Source of the DNA: Icerya purchasi
Taxonomy: Eukaryota; Arthropoda; Insecta; Hemiptera; Monophlebidae
Direction: 5' to 3'
Length of the DNA stretch: 64,000 bases
NCBI GenBank assembly: GCA_039619475.1
Contig: CM077116.1
Coordinates: forward strand, 383,990,760-384,054,759
In this document: piece after piece, positions 10,255 to 21,611 of the stretch
Numbering within the stretch: position 1 is the first letter of the stretch
How the letters are laid out: every line of letters starts with the position of its first letter
The notes under the pieces: model-generated
Seen by the model: only the letters and a program-made list of their open reading frames with translations
Told to the model about the DNA's origin: nothing
Databases searched by the model: none
Translations under genes and position numbers: made by a program

Positions 10255-11990
10255 TGAGAGGATTGCCGGGAAGTCCGGTAGTTTTCATACACGATATTAA
10301 TGGGTTGAAATTATGACTGAATTCGGCAACTGCTGTTTATGTATCGCCAACACCGAAGGAACGTTGAAGTCACTCTCGATTATACAATTACGAACGTAAT
10401 ATAGCGCATTAGTTATTATCCTCAGTATGTTTGATTGGAACGACTGTATTTTTCTGAGGTGCGTTTTTGCGGCTGATCCATATATTTCTAAGCCATATTT
10501 TCAGACAAGAGCTATTAAATAGTGTTATACAAAAAAAAATTATTTTGCCTGACTGAGTTTGGATTTTCTTCCTATCGCTGGATACAATTACATTCAGTAG
10601 AGACTTCAATTTTTTTCTTGTATTAATTACATGCAGATCCCATACTAGGCGGTCTGTCCATAGGTAATCCCAGATATTTTATTAATTGTACTTGCGTTAT
10701 TTTACAGCTGTTGTAAATAACTGACGGACATGTTTCACGGTTATTCGAGAAGAGGATATATGGTGATTTTTGTTCATTAATTTCGATTCTCCAATTGAGA
10801 GCTCAGTTCTGACATAACGATAAGTGATGTTGAATGTATCTTGAAGCTTCGTGACGATCTTCATGCATGGCTAGTACAGCAATGTCATCCACAAACATTG
10901 TAGTCAGTGTGTCAACCGTATATATATATATATATATATGCTATAAAGAAGCGGGCCGAGAACACTATGCTGAGGTACCGATGCTAGTATCTGACGCTCG
11001 CTAGACATGATGCCGTTTATTTTAACTTGAAACGATCTATCGCTTAAATAAGACCTCGGCAGATGGTATATTTCAACCGAGACAATCTTCCGGATTTTGC
11101 ATAGCAAACCGTCATGCCAAACACGATCGAATGCTTTGGCTACATCTAGGAACACTGCCGAGCAATACATTTCACACTGTAAGACTGACTCAATTGCATC
11201 AACGAGTCTATGACACACTGAGAATTGCTGAATGTTTCGGTCTAAATCCAAATTGATGGTTAGGAAGATATTTATTAGTCAACATTGAGAAGAAGCAGTT
11301 GAATTAGTTTTTTGAACACTTTTCCAAACGTATCCAATAAACTTATCGACCTATAAAATGATACATCTGTGTAACTGGCTTCCCGGGTTTATGGATATAA
11401 GTATAGTTACCGATTTTTTCCATCTATTCGGAAAGTATGATAACCGGAGCATAGAACTGTATATGTATAAAAGTAGTAAAAGTACTTGTTTTGGCAGATG
11501 TTTCAAGGATATCATGTGTTATTCCATATTTTCTTATTGTTTCGCAAACTTTTAATACACATACGAAGCTTGTTTGGTATAATGTGTAATTTTGACAATA
11601 CTGTATAACGCTATTATTACGCTGTATAACTTTCTGGGTTTGTTGTAGCTTCTCCATATTGAGAAGTTGAAATATATTTTCAAGGTAATCAGCAAAAGTA
11701 ATAATTTTTTCGTCATCGATTTTATGTTGCATCAGATTTTTTAATATGATAGGATGGAACACATCTCTTTGATGGTACTTTCGCTGCTTTCCAGATTAAA
11801 CCGTTAGCATTAGTTAGAGTTGAAAGATAATGAGTATAACGCTCATTATTGTAGTGCGCTATGGCTAAAATAATTCGCTGCATGTTTGGTAATGTGTGTT
11901 GCGATTTTTTGCGTGCTTTTTTTCTTTTGACAATTAACTGGCGTATCTCAATGGGCAATAATTGCTATTAATGGCAGTCAGCTTCGCAAG
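10255..11990 (-). pseudogene. Jockey-clade LINE ORF2 (reverse transcriptase), degenerate
   Basis: Minus-strand relic of a Jockey-type non-LTR retrotransposon, which would copy itself by target-primed reverse transcription. Reading from 11990 leftward: a linker like PIEIRQLIVKRKKARKKSQ near 11958; the RT core with CHRLVDAIESVLQCEMYCSA, VFLDVAKAFDRVWHDGLLCK and SVPQHSVLGPLLYSIY around 11250-10930; an expanded TA microsatellite at about 10919-10939; then FVDDIAVLA (catalytic box, here VDD), WRIEINEQKSPYILFS and a C-terminal thumb region YVRNCIIESDFNVPSVLAI near 10330. The order matches the intact LINE at 45.4-48.1 kb, and the protein is related but clearly older and from a different subfamily. 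Several stops and frameshifts exclude function. The poly(A) tail is not clear. Confidence 0.82.
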
Positions 11991-11994
11991 TGGT

Positions 11995-13110
11995 AACTGA
12001 ACATATTATAACACCGTTAAGCTGATGCGCTACAGCCCCTTATTGTTTTTCAAACGATATAAAGAAAAATTAAGGGAAAAAAAGGAAAATATTCTCACCG
12101 ACTGGAACAGAGTCTTAACGAAAAATTCGATTTGACCTCAGTTTACATTATTCGTCTTCACTATAAACCGCGAGAACATAAATATTTATGATAAGCAATC
12201 GTAGCTGAAATACCTCCAGCGTAAGCACGATACCACTTGTTTCACAAATAAATACTTTAGACGAACGAACGACGGACACAGAACGCACAATCTGTCATTG
12301 AAATCGCGACATTTACTACTTTACCTAGTGCCGATAAATACTGAACAAACCGAAACACTAAAAACCATTCGAAAAGAGAACGCGCATGTATTAAATCACT
12401 GAAAGAAGGCCAAAAATAAGAGGGAAAGTTACGATAGCGATGTCTCTCTACTTTTATCAAAGTTAGAGTTTTTTTACGTTTTCAAGAAGCGATATGAAGA
12501 GTTTGACATCGCTGTCGCCCCTCTAGTAATTTGCTGCTTAAATTTTAAACGGTGTTAAAATTCCTATAGTACATTTGTGACATTAGTGTGAAAAAAAGCT
12601 TAGAACGACCCGGAGGTAATATAATATTTAGGCTGCATGAATTTCATCATTACTACTTTAATAGTTTTTCAGTTAAATTCGAACAGGCAATTAAACAGGT
12701 AAAAATTTAAAAAAAAAAAATACGAGTATATTTTCCACTAAGTGCGATAAAATAGCTCTTAATACTGTGATTATAATGTAAATATTCGCAAATCATGGAC
12801 ACTACAGTTTTCTACATATTACCATGGATTATTGTATATAGAAAGAAAAACCAATCATAAATACACAACATATATGTATAATATGATACTGTATGGTTCG
12901 CTAATGTATGAATATGTTTACACCGGGAAATCAAAGAAGGCAGTGCACAGCTGATCTGATGCCAAGTCCGGTATTTTCGAATACTAAATCAGCGGCATCA
13001 GGATGTATTGATAAAAAAATACCGATATTGTTCGGGCAATATAAATTTATATTGGTATTTACGGAAATCTATAAACGTTTCCATATCGCTGTTACTGTTA
13101 ATTAAATATA
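11995..13110. other. intron sequence, nothing recognised
   Basis: AT-rich DNA upstream of (in minus-strand sense) the Jockey relic and up to exon 2. No feature could be supported beyond short A runs. Confidence 0.5.
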
Positions 13111-13116
13111 ACTTAC

Positions 13117-13230
13117 CTGTATTATTGTATTAAGTTCAGCTTTAATTTTATTATTTTCTTCTTCAGTTGTTGCCGACGCTAATTTTTGTTGCAGCATAGC
13201 CAGTGGAACATCCGGATTGGGTATGGCATC
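13117..13230 (-). CDS. putative secreted protein gene, exon 2
   Basis: A 114-bp (38-codon) minus-strand exon. The acceptor is ATAACTTTTGCAG immediately before 13230 and the donor is ATACAG|GTAAGT (plus-strand ACTTAC at 13111-13116). It is phase 0 at both ends, so it joins exon 1 and exon 3 without breaking the frame. The peptide (residues 43-80) begins DAIPNPDVPLAMLQQKLASA and continues with an E/N/K-rich segment ending AELNTIIQ. It is likely helical, with no cysteine. It was recognised from splice signals, since the exon is too short to stand out as an open frame. Function unknown. Confidence 0.72.
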
Positions 13231-13234
13231 CTGC

Positions 13235-14640
13235 AAAAGTTATCATTCTAATTACGGTAATTAAATTTTTTTTTCTCTTCGTAATCACGTGCACGTGCGG
13301 CAGAAAACACCGCATCTTATTATAGAGAAACCAAAATGTAGAACGGAAGAGACTTTATTATTTTAATATTAAAAAAAAAAAAGTACCGGGCGTCGCGGAA
13401 AAGTTTAATTAATTATTAAACAAGTTTCTGGCCGAATCAGTATCTAACTCTGACCCTTCCAGTTCCCGCGCCAACGTGTCAAATAAATAAATCCCGAGAT
13501 GTTTCCGGGTTGGACAAACTCTGTATTCATAAATTATACAGTAAAAAATGTAAACAAAATAACGTATTAAAGTCAATAATAAAATTGATAAGATCTCTAA
13601 TGATGTCGATAATATTAAAAATAATTGATTAAAAACGAATTTAATTATAATATAAATATTAGTCTTCTTTTTCTTCGTATAATCGTCAAACATAAAGTAT
13701 CGGATAAAATTAAAATTAACATTAAAAAATAATTATAATTGAAATGTATAAATATTTTTGATATATTAATTTCGTATTAAGAATTGTTTTATCACGGTTT
13801 TAAAGTTGTGTGTTACATTTGTTGAAATAATATGCTTCTGCAAAATTCAGTATATTTCGATCATGGATTATTTTTAATGTCTTTAAGTAATATTTTATAT
13901 CCGTTTTGTAAAATGCTTTTCCGCTAGTTAATTTTTCAGTGTAACCTTATCTATTTAAACAATGCAATTATTTACAGAATATATGTAGCAGAGAGATTCC
14001 ATTTAAACATGGTGGTGGAATCGCCGTGATATGTTGAAACAGTTATAAAGCATGAAACACACGGCAACTACATTCAACAGGTGGCGCTATTTGTGCACTA
14101 TTCAAATATGTAAATCATCAAACAGTACGTTTTTAATTGCTGACCAACTACCGTGAGTAATTATACCGAAGAAATGAGAAATTGGCTTTCCTCGCAAAAA
14201 GATTTAGCAACACAAAATCAAATTATCACTAGCATATATTAGTCAGCTTTCTGGGTGTTAAAAAAGTAATTTTACAGAAAACTTATAAATGTAAATAATT
14301 AATATTGTATATAATACACGATCTCAATTTTTTTACTCCATATATTGATAAAGAGCTATTCTGTAAAATAGCTACTTAAAAAAAGAATTCCAAATTTTAA
14401 AAAAAATACCAGTACTGACAACTTACAAATAACAGAAAATAATTTAAATTATTGTTTACAATAATAAAACAAAATGTATTACAGCGTTAATGGTACTTAA
14501 AAGCTATCTAACTGGTTAATTTCAACAGTGTTTCGTTTTTATTTGGAAAAAGATATTAATATTTGTTTCGCTACTATTTGGTAAAATAGAAAAAGATGAC
14601 TTTACTAGATGAATATTTTTTGAAAATCCTCCGGTTGGCA
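13235..14640. other. intron sequence, nothing recognised
   Basis: AT-rich DNA between exon 2 and a dispersed repeat. A 94-codon minus-strand frame at 13409-13693 has low-complexity composition and no motif. Confidence 0.5.
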
Positions 14641-15335
14641 GGTCAATGGTAAAAAATTTTATTTGGGGAGGGGGACAAAAAAAATTTTTTGTTTTTATAA
14701 TCCCCCTTTTGAGCACGCCAGCTAAGGACCTACACCCAGAAATAACAAGAAAGAAAAGAGCCGTCAATGAAATTTTGATTCGGTCAGATATGGCTGATAT
14801 AAAGGAACTAATAAAAAAAAAAAAAAAAAAAAAAAACTAATGAATGAAATAATGGATGGTGAGGGAAAGGACAAAATATAAGATGTACAATAAGGAGTAG
14901 GTTGAATTTCGACAGACAAGAATATAAAGTACAACGGTCGACAGAAAGGAATAGACATTCAAAAAAAGATGTGTTTCCAGCCCAGCAATCAATATACAGG
15001 GAAAAGAATCAACAGTTAAACAGCGATTCGGCCAGAGATAGATAATATAAAAGAACCAAATAGGCGAATGACGACAAAAGAGGGGAATGACAAGATATAC
15101 GAAACACAGTAAGGAGCAGGGACGTCAAGTGCTCAGAGTTAAGAGTGAAAAATAGATCCCAAAAAAAAATGCGGTTAAGCTTCATCGTTCGGGTGGAGAG
15201 GGTAGAACAGAGAATACGTTAAGGAAAAACGAAAACAAGAAGAAGGTAACAGTGAATGGTTAAGACGTAAGCGAATAATGGAAACAATGGCAGAACGCTA
15301 AAGTAAGGGGAAATCAAAGCATCACAGTTTAGAAG
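14640..15335 (+). repeat. dispersed purine-rich repeat, copy 1 (family R-x)
   Basis: Contains AAGGACCTACACCCAG, GGAAAGGACAAAATATAAGA, CACAATAAGGAGTAGG-type segments and AATGGAAACAATGGCAGAAC. All reappear in the same order at 30875-31265. Copy 1 seems to hold the AAGGA/CACAATAAGGAGCAGG block twice (near 14860 and 15100), suggesting internal duplication. A poly(A) run of about 20 lies near 14813-14836. No coding capacity was recognised; the element class is unknown. Confidence 0.55.
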
Positions 15336-15339
15336 GAAT

Positions 15340-16090
15340 TGTAAGTTTAACAGTCAGGTAGTGAGATAAATTATTAGAACGTGTTGATGGGTAATCGTCC
15401 GTTGCTGACAAGCCCAGGGAAAAACCCAAACAAGGAAAAAAAAATTATTAGCCAACATATGTATACCGTCACCGATAAAAAGCATTGAGTATAAAAATTT
15501 TAAAAAAATTTTTATTAAAAAAAAAATAAAGAACGAGAAAATCTTAAAAAGAGATAGAAGAACCGGTGTTGTTTTCAATGAAAAATACATTTCTACTTAA
15601 AACTCCGTATTACTCTCATGCTACTTTAGAAAATACGGATATAGATTTATTTAACTAGTCAAGAACAGCCATCAGTCCGCTTCTAGATTATGTTTTTGAA
15701 ATGAAAAAAATTTGTTTAAAATTGCTTTAGAGAAAATTTTGTAAAATGCCAAATTAATTTTTCCAAATCGAGGTTGTTGTTAAAATTTTAGGCAATAAAC
15801 ACTGCGAAATTATCAAGGAGGACAGTTGGCGAAAGAAACGAAAACGCTATTACGGAATTTTAGAGCAATTTTTCTTTTCAATATTGAAATAGCGGCATTA
15901 TATACAACATCGACTTATATAACAGCGCAATAAAGATATTTTAATAATGTCGCGTAATATTAAAAATCGTTAGAAGAAAAATTAAGTGATATTCGTAAAA
16001 TAAGCAGGAAGAAAGCTACTTTCATCAAATTTAAAATTGACTGCGGCTGACTCTTCAAATGAAATTACGGTTTTACTTAAATCATGCAAT
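15340..16090. other. intron 1 sequence, nothing recognised
   Basis: AT-rich intron DNA between the dispersed repeat and exon 1. Only short homopolymers are visible. Confidence 0.5.
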
Positions 16091-16094
16091 TTAC

Positions 16095-16220
16095 CTGTCC
16101 GACGTAATTGTTGTAGTAGTTTTGGGGATTTGTACAATAGTTTGAGTCAGAAAACACCTGTACAGCTGATAAACAAAGATACATCAAGCAGAAGAACCCG
16201 GCTTTCGTAGTTGCATCCAT
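16095..16220 (-). CDS. putative secreted protein gene, exon 1 (start codon and signal peptide)
   Basis: ATG at 16218-16220 opens a 126-bp (42-codon) exon that ends GTCGGACAG|GTAAAT (donor on plus strand at 16089-16094), phase 0. The N-terminus is a textbook secretion signal: MDATTK, a hydrophobic core AGFFCLMYLCLSAV (residues 7-20), then QVFSDS as a likely cleavage region. The mature part starts SNYCTNPQNYYNNYVGQ. A good acceptor, AACTTTTTTAG, lies only 3 bases upstream of the ATG. This suggests a non-coding exon further right and a 5'-UTR intron, and also explains the choice of start. Joined with exons 2, 3 and tentatively 4, the product is about 158 residues with five cysteines after the signal. 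No family was recognised; a secreted effector-like or extracellular protein is an inference from the signal and size only. Confidence 0.72.
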
Positions 16221-16224
16221 AACC

Positions 16225-17450
16225 TAAAAAAGTTAATCGTGTTAAATACAAGCACCGGAAGGATTTTCTTTTTTAATAATCGCTTAAAAGCGGGACGCAA
16301 TTAAATAATAAAAAATTTGCGTTTTTAATATGAAAATAATTTTACTTTTTTATTTTACTTCTTTTGCATACACGCATATTTTTCGTAACTATTTACGTAC
16401 AAAGAAAAGAAAAAAATGAGCAATTAACTATAATGAGGAATCCGCTTGACGATTCACCTATTTATGTGTTATTAGCAATGGGCGGTCGACGTAGAAGCTC
16501 GCTGGACCAATAGGAATAAGTAGTGTGACTAAGGGTAATTCGCGTAATTGCTTACGATGATTTTGAAATATCTTCGAACTATGATTAATCAAATTTGTCT
16601 CCGTTTAAATTGTTTGCTGAAACGATATACGGTGCTACCATCATCTTTTTAAAATGCTATTCCTTTTGTTTTTCAATAGCAACATTTCATAAAATAATTG
16701 CCTTCTGCCTAACCGAAGAGCACGCTCTTTTCATCGGTATCCATCCAGTCGCTTTATGCAGCTCTCACGACCCGAATCTCTGCCCTAAGCAATATTCCAT
16801 GGAGTACCGTCGTTTCCAGCAGTTTTTCACATGGAATATTCGAAAGCTTTCCGGAACTTTTTTGCACTTCATCATTGCCTGTGATAAACTGCCATTCATT
16901 AAAGCTGATTATAACATTGGTCTTTAAATAGTTGCGATTTAAATTCTTTGTGACCACCAATGTTTAAGCAAATAAGGCGAAAAAACAAAATCAGTTGTAA
17001 AGTTTAAAGATATAATTATTTGCACGGTTATAGTGAACTTTTTTTTTTAAATAACCTTAATTTGAAACTTTCACAATTCTAAAATGTACATATAAACTCG
17101 GGTCGATTTCAACTCAGCGCCCGCCCACTTTTATACTTTTTTGCCGAATACGGTGCAAATATTTGTTCATCGTCTATGAATCTGCGCGAACTTTTATTGT
17201 TTGTGCATATTCCGACTCTGCGGTATTAAAAAAATGCTTGAGGGCTGTCGACAACCCCTTGCTACTTTAATATTTTTTCCGAAACATAGTGTAAAATTCG
17301 TATAGAAATATGCAAGGAACTTCGCATATTCCTATCCCGCCTGTATATTAAAGGCATTAATGGACTGTTAAAATTTTATTATTCAACAAAATTAATGAAT
17401 GGAACGAAAAAAACTGATGAACTAAATAATTTGCTTCAATACGAGTAGGT
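16225..17450. other. upstream region of the host gene candidate, nothing recognised
   Basis: AT-rich. It may contain the non-coding first exon and promoter of the minus-strand gene, but no core promoter motif could be assigned. Frames open on both strands at 16595-16960 show no motif. Confidence 0.4.
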
Positions 17451-17454
17451 CAGT

Positions 17455-17635
17455 ACACACAGACACACACGGCGGGACTCTACACTTGTACATCGATAAA
17501 TCAAACATTCGCAATATCATTTACAAGTGTCTGTGTACCATTCGTACTGCATATAAACAATTGCTTAGTACACAAATCTGTACAGCTAAAATGTACGAAT
17601 AGTTTGCCCACTAACCGAATGGTTGAAGAGGTATA

Positions 17636-17672
<37 letters not shown>

Positions 17673-17673
17673 G
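17455..17673 (+). repeat. SINE-like repeat copy 1 ending in a (TGA)n tail
   Basis: Segments CAGACACACACGGCGGGACT, CATCGATAAATCAAACA, ACAATTGCTTAGTA and ATCTGTACAGCTAAAATGTA match, in order, the minus-strand sequence at 62680-62516. The copy ends ACTAACCGAATGGTTGAAGA followed by about twelve ATG/TGA units (17636-17672). A simple-repeat tail is typical of some SINEs and LINEs. The tRNA-like head seen at the other copy is missing here, so this copy is probably 5'-truncated. Confidence 0.55.
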
Positions 17674-17724
17674 GTTCAGTAGAAATATTATTTGAAAATC
17701 TGTTGATTAATTTACATACATATA

Positions 17725-18895
17725 TCTATATATATAAAAATCCCGTGTCTTCATGTTTGTGCAGGATAAACTCGGAATTTACTTCACCGATTTTTATAAA
17801 ATTTTGAAAGTACATGCAATTTAATCCAACTCTTAAGAGATAGAATACTTTTTATTTTAATTATTTACATAAATATTTGTTACATTAAATAATTTAATCA
17901 ATCAATTAAAAAAAAAACAAATTTAATTGTTGGCTATTACTTTTTGTTTTACTTATTTTACATAAATATTTGTTATATTAAATAAAACAAATTTTGACAA
18001 TTTTATTATTTTTTGAGCACCAACTACTTTTCGTGGCGACTTTTGTGTATCGTGCGATGTTAATCGAAATGCAACCAGCTTTATCGCTCTGTTGTTTACA
18101 AAAAAGTTGGTGTTATTATGGAGTTGTTGTTCAGGAAAAAAAAAAATATTGTGCGATATTGTGCGGCATTTAATTTATTTATATTTTAGTGTATTTAATA
18201 AACGTCCTGCCTTGATAAAAATTTACACTTCATTATAAACTTTAAAAAAAAAAAAAATTATTTTAATATTCCCACAACAATAGTGTGGCAGTGATACAAC
18301 TCTATGACATTGTTGGGCATCTAAGTTGCTTTATATTTCAGTGTAAGATAATGCCGCGGAGACAATCGAACCTGAACAATGCGCGTAGCAGAAATGCACG
18401 GCGTATGCGTGTTATGAGAGCTACTGAATCGGAAGAAGAAATTGCAAGAATAAACGCATGTTGCCTGCTGCTCACGTGTGGGGGAACACCATCAAGTCTA
18501 TTCGTGTTAGCAAAAGACAGGTTGACCAAGAACATTGTGCACAAATTAGTGCTTAGATAATTTTCAATTTTACAAAATAATATAACTAATAGTTCGAAAC
18601 CAATGTTATCTGCCTCATTTATAACATTTAATTTTCATGTAACTAATTTATTTAGTATATTGTGTAAATAAGTCATTAATTACAGATTAAAGTTAAAGAT
18701 TAGATAAATAAAATGTAAATTCAATAAGTGTATATTAGTTGGATAATTTCATTCTCTACATATGATTCAAAATCGGCTAAATAATTTCAGGTTTATTAGT
18801 AAAAATTAATTTGGTTGCATCAAAATAATAAGTAAAAAATTAATTTAATCTATTATAACTACTAAGCCGCAGCAACGCGTGGCTGGATCAGCTAG
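17725..18895 (+). mobile_element. Helitron, internally deleted, with both ends
   Basis: Begins TCTATATATATAAAAATCCC (5' TC end) and ends AGCCGCAGCAACGCGTGGCT, GGATCAG, CTAG. That is a hairpin at about 18864-18883, a 7-9-base gap and a CTAG terminus at 18892-18895. It sits between A (17724) and T (18896), as expected for Helitrons, which insert into AT without target duplication. Inside are about two copies of a 90-bp A/T-rich unit (near 17840-18000) and a residual coding segment at 18351-18560. The length of 1,171 bp is far below an autonomous Helitron. The 5' half matches the copies at 41.5-43.1 kb. Confidence 0.85.
18351..18560 (+). pseudogene. Helitron RepHel remnant: first and last codons fused in frame
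   Basis: A 69-codon frame from ATG 18351. The first part, MPRRQSNLNNARSRNARRMR then VMRATESEEEIARIN, is like the basic leader of insect Helitron Rep/helicase proteins. The last part, GGTPSSLFVLAKDRLTKNIV then HKLVLR and stop, is like the extreme C-terminus of the Pif1-type helicase (usual form SRVG.P..LF...). Everything between, normally well over a thousand residues, is deleted, yet the frame is continuous. Open reading begins further upstream at 18285, but the MPRR start is chosen because it matches the family start. A functional role for this micro-protein is not implied. Confidence 0.72.
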
Positions 18896-19014
18896 TATAT
18901 ATATATATATATATTAGGAAATTAATTTATTCTCTTAATATCTGAAATTAATATTTTCTTTTAGTTTATTATAAGTAATATTTCACATTTAGTAAGTATC
19001 AGTCGATTCTTAAT

Positions 19015-19840
19015 AACACTAATGTTCGGTTTCAAATATAAAGATAGAATAGTACTCTACAAAGCCATTTTTGGATCAATAACAGAATACTGCTCTACAG
19101 TATATTTTCCAGTTTTACAAGAAAAAGACAAGAATAAGCTGTTAAAATTACAAAGGAAATATTAATAGGAACAATCTCTGGTTATCGCACAATATCGTAT
19201 ACTTCAGTCAACATCATAGCAGCAATAATAATAGGTCCTATAGACACTTGAAGTTAGAAACTGTAAACCAAATCAAAACATGCAAACAAGAAGAACTAAA
19301 ATTTTAGACAAAAAAACGTTACGAAAACAGATCAATAAAATTAATTCAAGTAGTATACGACTTTGGCAAGTCAGGTGTGATAAATCAGATACTGGCAAAG
19401 TAACAACACGGGGGATAGTTCCAAACTTAGAAGAAAGACTACAAATGAAACATTTTTATACCGATTATAACTTCACTCAATTTTTAACCGGACATGGAAA
19501 TAATAATGGGGTGTCTATATGAAGCGATTTAAAATTGCTGAAACAGACATCTGTATAGACTGTAAAGAGGAAACAGATGATTAACATTCGATTTTCGAAT
19601 GCAATAAGTTTAAAAACGAAAGAGAAAAACGGAAAATAATAAAAAAACCAATAACCGAAATATGTAAAAAAAACTTTTTTAATTTGATTAACTTTGTCAA
19701 CCATGTGTAATGAATAACAAAACAAAACACATCAACAACAAATAACAACAGTAACAATCAGAAACTCTGGCTGAAAAACCGCAAGGTACAGCGGAGTAAA
19801 TAAATAAATAATAATAATAAAAAAAAAAAAAAAAAAAAAT
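19015..19840 (+). pseudogene. R1-type LINE, 3' end of ORF2 with poly(A) tail
   Basis: Plus-strand remnant of the C-terminal third of a non-LTR retrotransposon polyprotein. Visible pieces are YKDRIVLYKAIFGSITEYCS and VLQEKDKNKLLKLQRKY (19040-19160); LWQVRCDKS ... GRIV-like region and HFYTDYNFTQFLTGHG (19280-19522); then FKRFKIAETDICIDCKEETD with a following H..FEC zinc-knuckle pattern in a shifted frame (19519-19620). The set RLWQ.R / LTQFLTGHG / C..C...H....C is characteristic of R1-like elements. The trailer ends with TAAATAAATAAATAATAATAAT and about 20 A (19795-19840). Stops and frameshifts are numerous. Confidence 0.8.
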
Positions 19841-20059
19841 TACACTAATGGTTAAGAAAAAGTAAATATTAAAAATCAAAAATTCTTCCGATAATAAAAT
19901 TTCGGCCGAAAACAAATAAATGTTTCTTTAAAAAATTACATACTAAAATGCATATACACGCGTCGAAAACGGTAACTCTTTTTTAAAATAAGGAAGAAAT
20001 ATGATACGACAGTAACAGGAAAAAATAAATAGATCTTATTGATTTAAAAGAGGAAAGGT

Positions 20060-20185
20060 TTTCGTGGTTGTTAAAGTTATCCCCACATGTCCATTTTCGG
20101 TAGATACCACGTTGGAAGAATTCATCATAAACTCTAACGTTTCGAAACAGATTACACTGTTCATCATCAGAGAAACAACTGACTA
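20060..20185 (-). repeat. possible Penelope-like element terminal fragment with hammerhead-like core
   Basis: On the minus strand, CTGATGA (plus 20164-20170) is followed by GAACAG ... CTGTTT, which can pair as a 6-bp stem, then GAAAC (plus 20139-20143), then ATACCACGTTGG-type sequence further on. CTGATGA-stem-GAAA is the core order of hammerhead ribozymes, and Penelope-like retroelements are known to carry such motifs. The base pair next to the core is a U-C mismatch and no convincing stem I was found, so this copy is at best degenerate. Confidence 0.35.
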
Positions 20186-20189
20186 AATG

Positions 20190-21600
20190 AAAGAATACTG
20201 AACTGTAGAAATATAGTAAACTGGTAAAACTGAAATTTTAATAAACTGTTTACTAATAAATCAATAAAATTTATTGAAAACTTCAGAAGGAATAATTGAA
20301 GAACTGTAATAATTATTTTTTTTAAATGTAAAAAAACCTGTTTTCCAGTGTATAAATTTATATGTAAACACAAACGGCGCATAAATCATTGTATTTTTGC
20401 AGAAAAATATTAAAGCGACCATTGCTGTAAATTTCTTCAATGTATGCAGTAGGATAGGAAAGTGCACAAACGATTAACATCCGTGCGCAATTCTACACAA
20501 ATGATGCGCAACCGCTTATGCTATATTTTAAAAAAAAAAGATAGTGTTTCAAAGGCCGCCCAAAAGTTTTTTTTTAATATCGCGAGATAAGATTGTGCAC
20601 GTTTCTGTACAAAAAAGTTTAAACTATATTTTTTAAAAAAATACAAAAGTTGGGGGGAGTGCTGAAATGAACTAATAAACTAATTGACTCCGGTTTTTTA
20701 CCTATCATTCGCTGAATATTACCAGAGACCAATTTACACACAAATTGCTAATATAATAACGCCTTTTTACAATCATCAATCTCGTCATCGGAAAAGGAAG
20801 GATCCTTTTTGCCGTTTTTTATTAAATGAGACGTGAGTATTTGTAGGAAAAGAAATACCGTCGATTTGCAATGTCAGATTTTTTTCATATAATAACGTCA
20901 CCAACTTGGTGGGTAGGACTTAAACGTGCTACATCGATCACAATATTACTGCAATCAAAGAAGAACCATTACTCTCTCAAATTGATATATTTTGTCCTGC
21001 TGCAAAAGTAGAGACTGTACATTACATTTTTAGAAAGCTTAAAAATTGTAATTACCAAGATTATGTTTAGAAATTTTAGAAAAGCAGGCTTTTTAAGAGT
21101 GTATGTTAGCTTCTGAAAATTGGAATCAATTGTTTGACATTAATAATAGCAACAATACAACGATACGATAATAAAATGCTGATACTAGGAGAAATTTCAC
21201 CATATTGGATAAGGATGGAATGAGGAGATACCCAAATTGGTTTACTATGAAACTAATGAAATTTGTAAATGGAAAAAAGTAATTTTGTGAGAACTGTAAA
21301 AAAATTTAGCTAGTGATAGAATTATCAGTCAGCTTGTAGGGAACTAAAAAACAAAATAAGCAAAATTACGAAAGGATGGAAGTAGTTTATATATGTATAT
21401 TCTGGTGCAGTAGTTCCAGTATTCACCACCAGGAAACATAAGCGCACTAGTGTAATCACCTATGCATGAGGCCCTACCCCATACCGACCAATCATCACAC
21501 ATAGATACCACACCCATCAACATGTACAATCGTTGCATGTTACTATGCTCGCACACACACACACAAAAACTCCAATAGAAGGCAGGTCTCCCAATTTGCC
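20190..21600. other. AT-rich sequence, nothing recognised
   Basis: Poly(T)/poly(A) runs and no gene-like frame. A short CA run lies near 21549-21564. Confidence 0.5.
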
Positions 21601-21611
21601 ATTGTCTAGAA

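Noticed and set aside
16754..16960. Minus-strand 68-codon frame as an upstream exon of the host gene
   Set aside because: No consensus donor in the needed phase, and the signal peptide at 16.2 kb makes an upstream coding exon unlikely.
17636..17672. CRISPR-like or satellite array
   Set aside because: Simple trinucleotide run; no spacers.
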